Assembly (NCBI RefSeq): GCF_008974245.1
Contig: NZ_BBZI01000010.1
Span: 415,332-479,331 of the forward strand
Origin: Streptomyces abyssomicinicus
GTDB taxonomy: Bacteria > Actinomycetota > Actinomycetes > Streptomycetales > Streptomycetaceae
DNA: 64,000 nt
Reading direction: 5' to 3'
Below are positions 44,557 to 54,000 of the stretch, piece by piece. The number at the start of each line of letters is the position of its first letter. Position 1 is the stretch's first letter. The position numbers were made by a program, and so were the translations under genes. The notes below the pieces were generated by a model that saw only the letters and a list, made by a program, of their open reading frames with translations, was not told the DNA's origin and ran no database searches.

Positions 44557-44585
44557 TTGACCGCGTCTTCAGCCTGTCCTACGGT
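44557..44585 (+). promoter_or_regulatory. Candidate sigma70-type promoter of the pectate lyase gene
   Basis: TTGACC at 44557-44562 and TACGGT at 44580-44585 are separated by 17 bases, fitting a housekeeping-type -35/-10 pair. It would give a leader of roughly 125 bases before the GTG at 44719. The rest of the 44069-44718 gap holds the CebR site and no supported gene. Confidence 0.45.
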
Positions 44586-44718
44586 CGCAAGCGTTCGCAT
44601 ACACGAACGTGGTTCACCCTGCTGAATCTTGGGTTGCAGTCGGGTGCCAGCCTTCACCACCGCACCAACCCCCACAGGTGCCTGCGGAGGATGCCGCAGG
44701 CGGTGAAAGGAATTGCCA

Positions 44719-46023
44719 GTGCGTATCGAAAATGAGCACTTCAGAAGGCGTGGCGGCCGTGCCGCCGCTGTCTTATCCGCTGTGGTGTCACTCCTCGCCG
44801 CGGGCCTCACGGCCCTCTTCGTGACCGGCTCGGCCTCGGCGGCGCCCGCGGCGGGTTCGTACAGTCTGAAGAACGTGGCGAGTGGTCTGTGTCTGGGGGT
44901 GCCGGGTGCCGGCACGGCCGCGGGTACGCAGCTCGCCCAGAGTGCCTGTTCCGGGGCTGCGAACCAGACCTGGAAGCTCACCGCTTCAGGGAGCGGGTAC
45001 ACCCTGGCCGCCGCGCACAGCGCCAAGTGCGCCGGCGTGCGGGATGCCTCCACCAGCGCGGGCAAGGCCGTGGAGCAGCAGAACTGCGCCGGTAGCGCCA
45101 CCCAGGTGTGGACCCTGACGTTGGTCAGCGGCAACACCTACCGGGTCGTCAACAGCAACGGTGGCAAGTGTCTGAACGTCAAGGACAGTTCGACCGCCTC
45201 GGGTGCCCTGGTGCAGCAGAACTCCTGCGACTCCGTGACGAGCAAGAGCTGGACCTTCACGGCGTCGGGCACCGTGCCCACGGACCCGCCGACCGAGCCG
45301 ACGAACCCGCCCACCAACCCGCCCACCAACCGGCCGTCATGGCCGACCGCCAACGGCAGCCAGGCGGTCTCGTCGACGATCGAGGTCTCGGGCACGTACG
45401 ACGGTGGCATGAAGCGCCTGTACGGCAGCGGTGATCTGGGCAGTGGTGACCAGGACGAGGACCAGCCCCCGATGATCAAGCTGGCGGACGGTGCCACCCT
45501 GCAGAACGTCATCCTCGGCGCTCCGGCCGCCGACGGTGTGCACTGCGCGGGTACCTGCACGATCAAGAACGTCTGGTGGGAGGACGTGGGCGAGGACGCC
45601 GCGACCTTCCGCGGCGGTTCCTCCTCGACGGTCCGTACGATCGACGGCGGTGGTGCGAGGCTGGCCGAGGACAAGGTGTTCCAGCACAACGGTGTCGGTA
45701 CCCTGGTCGTGAAGAACTTCCAGGTCGACGACTTCGGCAAGCTGGTCCGTTCCTGTGGCAACTGCTCCACGCAGAACGCCCGCCACATCCAGTTGCAGAA
45801 CATCTGGGCGACCGCCCCGGGCACCAGCCTGGTCGGCATCAACACCAACTACGGTGACACGGCACGGATCTCGGACGTCACGATCTACGAGGACGGCGAC
45901 CGTGACATGAAGATCTGCACCAAGTACAAGGGCACGACGAGCGGTGAGCCGAGTGAGATCGGCTCGGGTGCGGACGGCACCCACTGCATCTACTCGGCGT
46001 CGGAGATCACCTACGTCGACTGA
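44719..46023 (+). CDS. Secreted pectate lyase (PL3) with ricin-type CBM13 domain; contains a TTA codon
   Basis: A protein of 434 residues. GTG 44719 has GAAAGGA seven bases upstream. Residues 1-42 are a secretion signal ending GSASAA. A ricin-type beta-trefoil (about 45-180) carries the repeated QxW-type motifs (NQTWKL, TQVWTL, KSWTF). A Pro-Thr-Asn linker (about 184-205) leads to the PL3 beta-helix (about 210-434) with DGVHCAGTCTIKNVWWEDVGEDAATFRG and NCSTQNARHIQLQNIW. PL3 enzymes cleave de-esterified pectate by beta-elimination with calcium. Codon 19, in the signal peptide (44773-44775), is TTA, so translation should depend on the bldA tRNA. Confidence 0.92.
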   Translation: MRIENEHFRRRGGRAAAVLSAVVSLLAAGLTALFVTGSASAAPAAGSYSLKNVASGLCLGVPGAGTAAGTQLAQSACSGAANQTWKLTASGSGYTLAAAHSAKCAGVRDASTSAGKAVEQQNCAGSATQVWTLTLVSGNTYRVVNSNGGKCLNVKDSSTASGALVQQNSCDSVTSKSWTFTASGTVPTDPPTEPTNPPTNPPTNRPSWPTANGSQAVSSTIEVSGTYDGGMKRLYGSGDLGSGDQDEDQPPMIKLADGATLQNVILGAPAADGVHCAGTCTIKNVWWEDVGEDAATFRGGSSSTVRTIDGGGARLAEDKVFQHNGVGTLVVKNFQVDDFGKLVRSCGNCSTQNARHIQLQNIWATAPGTSLVGINTNYGDTARISDVTIYEDGDRDMKICTKYKGTTSGEPSEIGSGADGTHCIYSASEITYVD

Positions 46024-46043
46024 GTCACGGACGTGTCCGTCCC

Positions 46044-46077
46044 GGGCCCGCCCCTCCTTGCCGGGAGGGGCGGGCCC
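46044..46077 (+). terminator. Terminator hairpin after the pectate lyase gene
   Basis: GGGCCCGCCCCTCC at 46044-46057 pairs perfectly with GGAGGGGCGGGCCC at 46064-46077 around a six-base loop, starting 21 bases after the stop codon. It is a very strong GC stem without a U-tract. Confidence 0.85.
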
Positions 46078-46079
46078 TG

Positions 46080-46570
46080 GGTGTCCGGCCGGCGTCGGTG
46101 ACCGTGCCGTCGGCGGCCTTACCCGCCGCATGGTGCCCGCCGCCCTCAGCATCCGCCGGTCGACGAGTCACCAGGAGCGGCGTCCCCGGCAGCGCCTCCA
46201 GCGCCGACTCCACCTGCCCGATGGCCGGCAGGCCAGATGGTCGGCCGGCTCGTCCAGGACCGGCAGACCGCCCCCCTCGCCCAGTGGCCGGCGGCGATTG
46301 CAGCAGGGCGGGACCCGGGCGGGCGCGCTCACCGGGCGGGAGCGTGGTCGCGGGCCTCAGCACATGAGCAGCGCGCGCACCGGACCCGGCGGTACCCGTG
46401 CGCGCCGCCGCGCGCTCGGCCACGGTGACGGCGCAGAAGACGGTCCGGCAGGCTCTTCGGGCCGTGGAACAGCCTCGTGCCTCAGAGCAGCTGAGCGAAG
46501 GCCCCGCCACCCGCTTCCCCAGGCCCCCGACATCGCCGGGCGGATCGGCGACACCAGCAACACACGACAC
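46080..46570 (-). pseudogene. Possible ABC ATPase remnant
   Basis: No intact gene lies in the roughly 600 bases between the terminator and the serine hydrolase gene. The minus-strand frame reads PGERARPGPALLQSPP and later VESALEALPGTPLLVTRRPADAEG. These resemble the signature-to-switch region of an ABC ATPase (SGGExxRLxLAxxLLxxP ... AxPGTxLLVTHRPAD), but the SGG motif is altered and the Walker A and B motifs are missing. It looks like a decayed C-terminal piece of an ABC-F or CydC-like protein. The identification is tentative. Confidence 0.3.
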
Positions 46571-46672
46571 CTACCGTTGCCGCGTTGCCGCGTTCACGTG
46601 GGCGCCCCGGCCGCGTGCCCGGCCCGCTCCGCTCCGGTCGGGTCCGCTGTGTTGCTCCTGCGTGGATTTCTG

Positions 46673-47899
46673 TCAGTCGAGGGCCTGGTAGAGCGTGGTC
46701 CAGAAGTCGGCCATGGCACGCGGCGAGTCCGGTGTGGAGAGCCCGACCTGGGTGAGCAGGACACCGGTCAGCTGGTGGGCCGGGTCCGCGTAGGCGGTGG
46801 TGCCGGTGCCGCCGAACCAGCCGAACCGTCCGGCGGGCGTGTAGTCGTCGCGGCCGGTACCCACGGACATGCCGAACCCCCAGCCGCCGGCCGCGCCCTG
46901 TCCGGACGACAGATGGGCGACGCCGTCGAACATGGCTGTGCGGGCGGCCATCTGCGTGTCGGAGAGACGGTTGGTGGTCATCAACTCCACGGCGGCCCGG
47001 GACAGGACGCGCTGGCCGTCGTGCACTCCGTGGTTCAGCAGCATGCGGAAGTAGGCGTGGTAGTCGTCGACGGTGGAGGCCAGCCCGCCACCCGCGCCCT
47101 GGAAGACGGGAGGGGTGCTGAACATTCCCCCCGCGGCCTCGTCCCAGACGGCGAAAGCGCCGGTCTGCGGATCGGGCCCGTACAGGGGCGGCAGCCGGTC
47201 GATCCGGTCGGCGGGCACGTGGAAGCCGGTGTCCTTCATCCCCAGCGGGTCGAGGATCCGCTCACGCAGGAACACTTCCAACGGCTGCCCGGTGACCCGG
47301 GAGACGAGCACGCCGGTCACTTCGTTGCTGAGGTCGTACTGCCATCGCACTCCCGGCTGGTACTGCAGCGGCAGCTCGCCCAGGCGGCGCATCCACTCGT
47401 CCTGGTGGGGAGCCGGTCCGGAGGCCACGCTGTAGTCGAGGCGTTCGAAGGTCGCGGCCCTGATCGGCGAGCCCATCGACTCGAAGTCGGTGCCGAGCCC
47501 GAAGGTGGAGGTCAGCAGGTCCCGTACGGTGACGGGCCGGCGCGCCGCGACGGTGTCGTCCAGCGGGCCGTCGGGCCGTCTCAGGACCTGCCGGTCGGCG
47601 AGTTCGGGCAGCCACGGGTCCACGGGGTCGTCCAGCCGCAGCCGGCACTCGTCGAGCAGGACCATCGCCGCCGCCATGGTGACCGGCTTGGACGTGGACG
47701 CCATCCGGAAGATCGTGTCCCGGCGCATCGGCGGGCCGCCGTCGTGCCGCATCGTCCCGATCGCCTCGACGTGCGTGTGGCGGCCGCGGCCGACGAGGGC
47801 GACCAGGCCGGGAATCCTCCCGGACTCCACATGCCCTTCCAGCACCTCGCGCAGCCGGCGCAGCCCCGCTCCGGTGAAGCCGCTGTCGTTCGTTGTCAT
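46673..47899 (-). CDS. Serine beta-lactamase-like hydrolase / esterase (class C fold)
   Basis: A protein of 408 residues from ATG 47899 behind GGGAGA. FRMASTSKPVTMAAAM contains the SxxK active site (Ser-Thr-Ser-Lys). RWQYDLSNEVTGVLVSRVTGQPLEVFLRERILDPLGM holds the Tyr of the second motif and the family block around it. GWFGGTGT takes the place of the KTG-like third motif. No signal peptide is present, so a cytosolic esterase or peptidase is more likely than a beta-lactamase. It is divergent from a MerR-type regulator across a short promoter region with a perfect inverted repeat, so it is probably induced through that regulator. Confidence 0.85.
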   Translation of the reverse strand: MTTNDSGFTGAGLRRLREVLEGHVESGRIPGLVALVGRGRHTHVEAIGTMRHDGGPPMRRDTIFRMASTSKPVTMAAAMVLLDECRLRLDDPVDPWLPELADRQVLRRPDGPLDDTVAARRPVTVRDLLTSTFGLGTDFESMGSPIRAATFERLDYSVASGPAPHQDEWMRRLGELPLQYQPGVRWQYDLSNEVTGVLVSRVTGQPLEVFLRERILDPLGMKDTGFHVPADRIDRLPPLYGPDPQTGAFAVWDEAAGGMFSTPPVFQGAGGGLASTVDDYHAYFRMLLNHGVHDGQRVLSRAAVELMTTNRLSDTQMAARTAMFDGVAHLSSGQGAAGGWGFGMSVGTGRDDYTPAGRFGWFGGTGTTAYADPAHQLTGVLLTQVGLSTPDSPRAMADFWTTLYQALD

Positions 47900-47993
47900 G
47901 GCACATCTCCCGTTCATGGTGTCGTCCCCCGCGGCCGCCGACCGGCGGCCGCGTGGCCCCCTCGAGAAGGGGCCATGGCAAGAGGCTGCACCC

Positions 47994-48008
47994 TTGACCC
48001 AGGGTCAA
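47994..48008. promoter_or_regulatory. MerR-type operator between hydrolase and regulator
   Basis: TTGACCCAGGGTCAA is a perfect inverted repeat around a central A, located 95 bases from the hydrolase start and 69 bases from the MerR-family start. Palindromes embedding TTGAC of this kind are typical targets of MerR regulators. Confidence 0.65.
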
Positions 48009-48076
48009 CGTCAAGTGCCGGCCGGGCGCGTTATCCTCGCCCCGCGAGGACCGCGACATGAAGGAGCGTCAAGGCG

Positions 48077-48859
48077 ATGGCGGAGGGGCTGGGGCTCACG
48101 ATCGGTCAGGCGGCTGCGTATGTCGGTGTCACGGTCAAGACCGTGCGGCACTACCACCGGCTCGGCCTGGTCGCCGAGCCGGAGCGCGACGCCTCCGGCT
48201 ACCGCCGCTACCGCTCCGACGACCTGTTCCGGCTGGTCCAGGTCCGGACCCTGGCCGCGGCCGGGGTGCCGCTGGCCGAGGTCGGTGACCTCCTCGACGC
48301 CGGCCCCGAGACCTTCGCAGCCACCCTGGACGAGGTCCACCGCGACCTCACCGCGCGGATCGAGGACCTGACCGCCCGCCGCGACAGGCTGGACCGCCTG
48401 GACCACGGAGACCGCGCCCTGCTGCCCGACCGGGCCTGCGCGGTCCTGGAAACACTGGCCGAACTCGGTTTCGACCCCGGCTACGTGACCGGTCAGCGCG
48501 AGGCCCTCGTGCTGACCCGGGCGCTGGTCCCGGAGATCTTCGACGGCTTCGTGACCTGGCTCGAACAGTCCCTCGCCGACCCCGAGACCGTCGAGCTGAC
48601 CAGACGCGGCTGGGAGGCCAGGAGCTGGGACCCTCACGATCCGCGGATCGAGGAACTGGCCTCCGCACTGGCCGGCAAGCTACTGGCCCGACGCGAACTG
48701 CTGTCGATGCCGTCCGGGTTCGAGACCCGCTCCGACGCCGCCACCCGCTACGGCGTGGTCAACCACCACCTGGAGGACCGAGTACCGTCCGTGGCCCGCC
48801 TGAACGCCCTGGTCGAAGCAGAACTGCGCGCCGCCGGCATAGCCGTGCCACACCAGTGA
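48077..48859 (+). CDS. MerR-family transcriptional regulator
   Basis: A protein of 260 residues. The N-terminus LTIGQAAAYVGVTVKTVRHYHRLGLVAEPERDASGYRRYRSDDLFRLVQVRTLAAAGVPLAEV is the MerR winged helix with RHYHRLGL in place of the usual RYYxxxGL. A dimerisation coiled coil (TLDEVHRDLTARIEDLTARRDRLDRL) follows. The C-terminal 150 residues form an unassigned effector region without a metal-binding Cys pattern. It is divergent from the serine hydrolase and probably senses the hydrolase substrate or a related small molecule. That regulatory link is inference. Confidence 0.87.
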   Translation: MAEGLGLTIGQAAAYVGVTVKTVRHYHRLGLVAEPERDASGYRRYRSDDLFRLVQVRTLAAAGVPLAEVGDLLDAGPETFAATLDEVHRDLTARIEDLTARRDRLDRLDHGDRALLPDRACAVLETLAELGFDPGYVTGQREALVLTRALVPEIFDGFVTWLEQSLADPETVELTRRGWEARSWDPHDPRIEELASALAGKLLARRELLSMPSGFETRSDAATRYGVVNHHLEDRVPSVARLNALVEAELRAAGIAVPHQ

Positions 48860-48952
48860 CGGCACCTTGGCACACCGAACCGACCACCACCGCCGGACAA
48901 GCAGCAACAAGCCTCCCCCACCCGGCAGACCACTGCCCGAGCCAGATCCGCA

Positions 48953-49225
48953 TCACCGTGGCCCCGACAGCGCCACGCACGCACGGGCCATGACCCCGGA
49001 TCTTGGACACACGGGACACTGGATCCAGGGATGGCGCGCCCGGTGCCGCCCGGCGAACTCCTCCCACCGTGCCACGTACCCGGCCCGCTCGACCTCGGCC
49101 ACCGTGCCGAGCACCACGCCCAGAACCTCCTCGGACACCTCGAGGTAGGCATCCGGACCGGCCAGGGCCCAGGGGAAGCGCTGCGCCGCCGCGTGGACGT
49201 CCCGCGCCTCCCGGACCGCTGGCAT
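48953..49225 (-). CDS. Small unidentified reading frame, possibly a gene fragment
   Basis: A 90-residue frame reading FPWALAGPDAYLEVSEEVLGVVLGTVAEVERAGYVARWEEFAGRHRARHPWIQCPVC, with codon bias and composition like a real protein. It has no recognised family. Its upstream edge runs almost into the truncated YciI remnant, suggesting that a deletion or rearrangement joined two unrelated pieces here. Confidence 0.3.
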   Translation of the reverse strand: MPAVREARDVHAAAQRFPWALAGPDAYLEVSEEVLGVVLGTVAEVERAGYVARWEEFAGRHRARHPWIQCPVCPRSGVMARACVALSGPR

Positions 49226-49269
49226 GGTGCCTGCGCCGTCCGTCCCGGTCGGGAGGCTGCGCCCTGGCC

Positions 49270-49488
49270 GCCGCCGGCACAGCGACCTCGATCCGCGGCG
49301 ACGTGGTGTCCGACGGCCCGTTCGTCGATGCCAAGGAGGTCATCGCCGGGATCGCCGTCATCGAGGCGCCCGACCTGGACGCCGCCTTGAGGATCGCCCG
49401 GGCCAATCCAGCCACTCAGCAGGGCGGTGGTGTCGAGGTCCGGCCCGTCGAGGGCGGCCTCATCGCGGACGGGCCCGCCACGGCATGA
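49270..49488 (+). pseudogene. YciI-family protein, C-terminal remnant
   Basis: The frame reads GDVVSDGPFVDAKEVIAGIAVIEAPDLDAALRIARANP followed by GGGVEVRPVEG. This is the second half of a YciI/DGPF domain (the DGPF motif is literally present). The N-terminal half of the domain, normally beginning MKYMLL-like, is missing. The stop overlaps the next frame by four bases (ATGA), exactly as in intact YciI-sigma factor pairs of Streptomyces. Confidence 0.6.
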
Positions 49489-49610
49489 CGCCCCCGGCAG
49501 ACGTCCAGACAGCGGTCGTGGACGCGCACCGTCACGAATGGGCCTTGGTGCTCGCCGCGACGGCACGCGTCGCGCGCGACCTGGACCTGGCCGAGGAGCG
49601 CGTGCAGGAG
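49485..49610 (+). pseudogene. ECF sigma factor, N-terminal remnant
   Basis: The frame reads AVVDAHRHEWALVLAATARVARDLDLAEERVQEA, the start of region 2 of an ECF sigma factor of the kind usually encoded right after YciI. Homology stops at about base 49610, where a strong hairpin begins. The frame runs to 49715 with unrelated sequence. Confidence 0.55.
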
Positions 49611-49612
49611 GC

Positions 49613-49645
49613 GGTGCCCCGCCTGCTTGCTCCAGGCGGGGCACC
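49613..49645. terminator. Perfect hairpin at the end of the sigma-factor remnant
   Basis: GGTGCCCCGCCTG at 49613-49625 pairs perfectly with CAGGCGGGGCACC at 49633-49645, with a seven-base loop. It could terminate transcription, or mark the junction where the sigma gene was truncated. From 49646 to 49918 no gene is seen. Confidence 0.5.
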
Positions 49646-49918
49646 GTCGCACGAGGAGGGTTGTCCTCACTTCTCGACGGCGCCGCGGCGGTGGCATGGC
49701 CCGACAGGGGTGTAGGCGTCTTCGGGGTGGGTGTTCCTGCCGCTCTGGGGGCAGTGATCCGTCAGCGCGGGCAAAGACTGCTTCGTCCCGCCGACGGGCG
49801 GCCTGCAGCGGGCGTACAGCATGGTCGTGCTCCTCACACCCCACGCCGCCCGCCGGTGACGCGCCCCGCCGCAGTCCTGCTGCCCAGGAAGCGGAGGGCG
49901 GGCTCGGCGGGAGGTGTC

Positions 49919-50920
49919 TCAGAGCTTCACCAGCATCTTGCCCACGTTGCCGCCGCGCATCATGTCGAGGAAGGCGGCCGGTGCCCGCTCGATGCCCTCG
50001 GCGACGGTCACTTCGGTGTGCAGGGAGCCGTCGGCCAGCCAGCCGGCCGCCTTCGTGATCCATTCCGGGAACAGGTGGAAGTAGGAGTTGACCAGCATGC
50101 CGCGCAAGGTGGCGTCCTTGGCGGCCAGAGCGAACAGGTTGCCCGGGCCGGGGACCGGCTCGGTGGCGTTGGAGGAGCTGATCGCGCCCACCATCGCAAT
50201 CCTGCCGCCGTTACGCAGTGCGTCGATCGCCGCCACCAGGTGGTCGCCGCCGACGAGGTCGACGTAGACGTCGATGCCGTCGGGGGCGGCCTCGGCCAGT
50301 TGACCGGCGACCGAACCAGCGCGGTAGTCGATCGCGGCGTCGTAGCCGAAGTCCTGCACGAGCCTCTTGGCCTTCGCCGTCCCGCCGGCGGAACCGATCA
50401 CCCGGGCGGCGCCGAGCTTGCGGGCGAGTTGGCCGGCGACGCTGCCCACCGCACCGGCCGCCGCCGAAACGAGGACAACGTCGCCCTCGCGCACCGGAGC
50501 CACGTGAGTCAGGGCCGCGTAGGCGGTCAGCCCGGTGGTGCCCAGCACGCCGAGCCACGCCTCGGCAGGGGCCAGGGTGAGGTCGGCGACGGTCGCGGCC
50601 GCGGCGTCCACCGCGGCGTACTGGCGCCAGCCGAGGAAGTGCACGACGCTCGCGCCCACCGGGATGCCGTCCGCGCGCGAGGCCACGACCTCGCCGATCG
50701 CCGAGCCGTCCAAGGGCTCGTCGAGCCGGAACGGCGGCAGATAGGACTCGGCGTCGTGCATCCGCTCCCGCATGTAGGGGTCGACCGACATCCAGGTGTT
50801 GCGGACCAGGACCTGGCCCGCCGCCAGTTCGGGCAGCGCGGTGGTGGCCAGGTGGAAGCTGTCCGTGCCGGGCTCGCCGACGGGGCGGGCGACCAGGTGG
50901 ATCTCACGGTTCACGGTCAT
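49919..50920 (-). CDS. NADP-dependent MDR oxidoreductase (quinone oxidoreductase/PTGR-like)
   Basis: A protein of 333 residues from ATG 50920 behind GAGGAG. LVRNTWMSVDPYMRERM is the leukotriene B4 12-hydroxydehydrogenase-type signature. VLVSAAAGAVGSVAGQLARKLGAARVIGSAGG is the NADP-binding Rossmann segment. Zinc-binding cysteines are absent, as expected for this branch of the medium-chain superfamily. Members reduce alpha,beta-unsaturated ketones, aldehydes or quinones using NADPH. It is divergent from the large SARP regulator with about 120 bases between them, so that regulator may control it. Confidence 0.87.
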   Translation of the reverse strand: MTVNREIHLVARPVGEPGTDSFHLATTALPELAAGQVLVRNTWMSVDPYMRERMHDAESYLPPFRLDEPLDGSAIGEVVASRADGIPVGASVVHFLGWRQYAAVDAAAATVADLTLAPAEAWLGVLGTTGLTAYAALTHVAPVREGDVVLVSAAAGAVGSVAGQLARKLGAARVIGSAGGTAKAKRLVQDFGYDAAIDYRAGSVAGQLAEAAPDGIDVYVDLVGGDHLVAAIDALRNGGRIAMVGAISSSNATEPVPGPGNLFALAAKDATLRGMLVNSYFHLFPEWITKAAGWLADGSLHTEVTVAEGIERAPAAFLDMMRGGNVGKMLVKL

Positions 50921-51041
50921 GGGGGTGCTCCTCGCTGATGGTGTTCCTGCTCCCGGGACTCGTGGTGTCCCGGCTTCGGGCTCCACACTGGAGGACGGCG
51001 CGCACGATCGGCTGGGGGTTCGCTGCGGGTACGGTGACCAG

Positions 51042-54000
51042 GTGAGATTCGGTGTGTTAGGACCCCTGTGCGTATGGACCGACAACGGGCGCCCGCTACG
51101 GGTGCCCGAGGTGAAGGTCCGGGCACTGCTCGCCGACCTACTGGCCCACCAGGGACGCCCGGTGCCGGCCGACCGCCTGGCCGAAGACCTCTGGGGGGAC
51201 AGCCCGCCGGGCAACCCCGCCAACACGCTGCAGACCAAGGTGTCCCAGCTGCGCCGCGCCCTGGAGCAGGGAGAGCCAGGAGGCCGCCAGCTGGTGGCGT
51301 TCCACGCGCGCGGCTACGTCCTGCACGCCGCCGACGTGGACGCCCTACGTTTCGGCGCGCTGCTCGACCAGGCCCACGCCGCCACTGATCCGCAGGCCAA
51401 GGCCGAGCTGCTGGAGGGCGCGCTGGCCCTCTGGCGGGGCCCCGCCTACGCCGACTTCGCCGACGAGACATTCGCCCGTACCGCGGCCGTGCGGCTGGAG
51501 GAACAGCGCCTGACCGCGCTGGAGGAGCGGGCGGAGGTACGGCTGGAGCTGGGCGAGCACAGCCTGGTGGCCGACGAGCTGGGCGAGCTGGTCGCCGCGC
51601 ACCCGCTGCGTGAGCGCCTGCGCGCCGCCCACCTGCGCGCGCTCTACCAGTCGGGACGGCAGGCGCAGGCGCTGGCCGGGTACGACGAACTGCGGCACAG
51701 GCTGGCCGAGGAGCTGGGCCTGGATCCCGGCCCCGAGCTCGCCGCCCTCCACCAGGCGATGCTGCGCCAGGATGCGTCGCTCGCGCCGGCACGCTCACGG
51801 ACGCACCTCCCCGCCCCGCGCACGCACCTCCCCGCCCCGCGGACGAACGTCCCCTCACCGCGCACGGACCTTCCCGCCGCGCGTACGAACGTGCCCGCCC
51901 CGCTGACCGGACTGATCGGCCGGGAGCAGGCCGTGGCCGAGGCCGGCGCGCTGCTCGGCTCGGCACGTCTGGTCACGCTGACCGGTCCGGGTGGGGTCGG
52001 CAAGACCAGGCTTGCCCTGGAGATCGCCGCTCTCGCCGTCGATGCCTTTCCCGACGGGGTGTGGTGGGTGGAGTTGGGAGCGCTGTCGGGCCGGACTGCG
52101 GGGGTGACCGAGGTGGTGGCCGCCGTGCTGGACGTCCGTGACGACACGGCGACCGGTGCGCGTCCCGGTATACCCCCGAAGAGCCTGGCGCACCGGCTCG
52201 TCGATGCCGCGGGTGGCCGGCGGATGCTGCTGGTGCTGGACAACTGCGAACACGTGGCCGGACCCGTCGCCGCGCTGGTGGACCTGCTCCTCGGGGCCGC
52301 CCCGGACCTGCGCGTGCTCACCACGAGCCGCGAGCCGCTGGCACTCGCGGGGGAGATGCTGTACGCGGTACCACCACTGGAGGTTCCGGTGCCCGGAGCG
52401 GATCCGGTGCGGGCCGCCTCCGTGCGGCTGTTCATGGCCCGCGCCACGGCAGCGGCACCCGGGTTCGTGCTGGACGAAGCCGGCGCGCCCGCGGTCGCGG
52501 CGATCTGCAGGAGGCTGGACGGCCTGCCCCTGGCACTGGAACTGGCCGCCGCCCGGGTACGCACACTGGGTGTGCGCGGCGTCGCCGACCGGCTGGACGA
52601 CCGCTTCCACCTGCTCACCGTTTCGGGCCGGGGACGGCCCGCCCGCCAGCAGACTCTGCGCGCGGTGATCGACTGGAGCTGGGAGCAGCTCACCGAGCGA
52701 CAACAACAGGTCCTGATCCGGCTGGCCGTCCACCCGGGAGGCTGCACGCTGGTTGCGGCGGAGGCGGTGTGCGCGGATCTCGGGCGGGACGGGGCGGCGG
52801 ACGTCGCCGACCTGCTGGACCAGTTGGTGGCTAGGTCGATGGTCGAACCGGTCGCGTCCGGTGCCGGGATCCGTTACCGGCTGCTGGAGTCGATCACCGC
52901 CTACTGTCTCGAGCGGATCAGCGGCGACGACCCCGTGTTCGATCGCCGCGACCTCTACTACACCGAGCTGGCCGAACAGGCCGCACCCCACCTCCACGGT
53001 CCCGCCCAACGCCAGTGGCTGGAGCGCCTGGACACCGAGGTGCCCAATCTGCGCGCCACGCTCGAGCACACAACCGACCCCGCACCGGCCCTGCGCCTGG
53101 TGGACGCCCTGGCCTGGTACTGGTATCTGCGTGGCACACACCGCGAGGGCCACGCCTTCATCACGGCGGTCCTGGCGCTGCCCGGCGCGCGGTGCTCCAG
53201 GACGGCGGCCTGGGAGGCCGGGTTCGCGATGCTGACCGGCGACGGCACCGGTCTGCTGGAGCGCAGCCGCACCGCGGCGCGGGCCGTGGACGCACGTGAC
53301 GCGCGGTCACGCTGGTTCCTGGCGCTCGCGCACCTGAACTTCGGGGACGCCGCGGGGGCCGAAGTCCTGCTGACGGACGCACTGGCCGCGTTCCGCACCG
53401 CCGGCGACCGCTGGGGCGAGGCGGCGACGCTGGCGGGCCGCGCCAAACAGGCGATGTTCCAGGGTGACCACGCCCTGGCCGAACGGTCCGGCTCCCGGAG
53501 TCTGGCGCTCTTCACGGACCTCGGCGACGGCTGGGGACAACTGCAGGCGTCCGACATGCTCGGCTACCTCGCCGAGATCAACGGCGACTACGAGCGCGGC
53601 ACCCGCCTGCACCGCGAGGGCCTGCGCGCCGCCGAAAACCTCAGGCTGTGGACCGACGCCTCCTACCGGCTGTCCAGCCTCGGACGGCTGGCCCTTCTGA
53701 CCGCAGACCTGGACGCGTCGCGTGAGCTGCACGAGCGGGCAATGCGCCTGGCGGACGAGCAGTCCAGCAGCTTCGCCCGTGAGTTCGCCCGGGTCGGCCT
53801 CGGCCTCGTGGCCCGCCGCGCCGGCGACCTCGACACGGCCCAACGGCTCTTCGAGCAGTCGCTGGCCTGGAACCGTCGTCTGGAAACCGACTACGGCCGG
53901 CCGTTCTACGGCATGAGCCTGCTGCTGGCCGAACTCGGCTTCCTTGCCGAACAGCGCGGCGACCCGGCCACGGCCAGAACCTGGCACCTGGAAGGCTTCG

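Noticed and set aside
44315..44557. Small minus-strand open frame between cellulase and pectate lyase
   Set aside because: It is Arg/Ala/Gly-rich without family resemblance and overlaps the probable promoter region; treated as non-coding.
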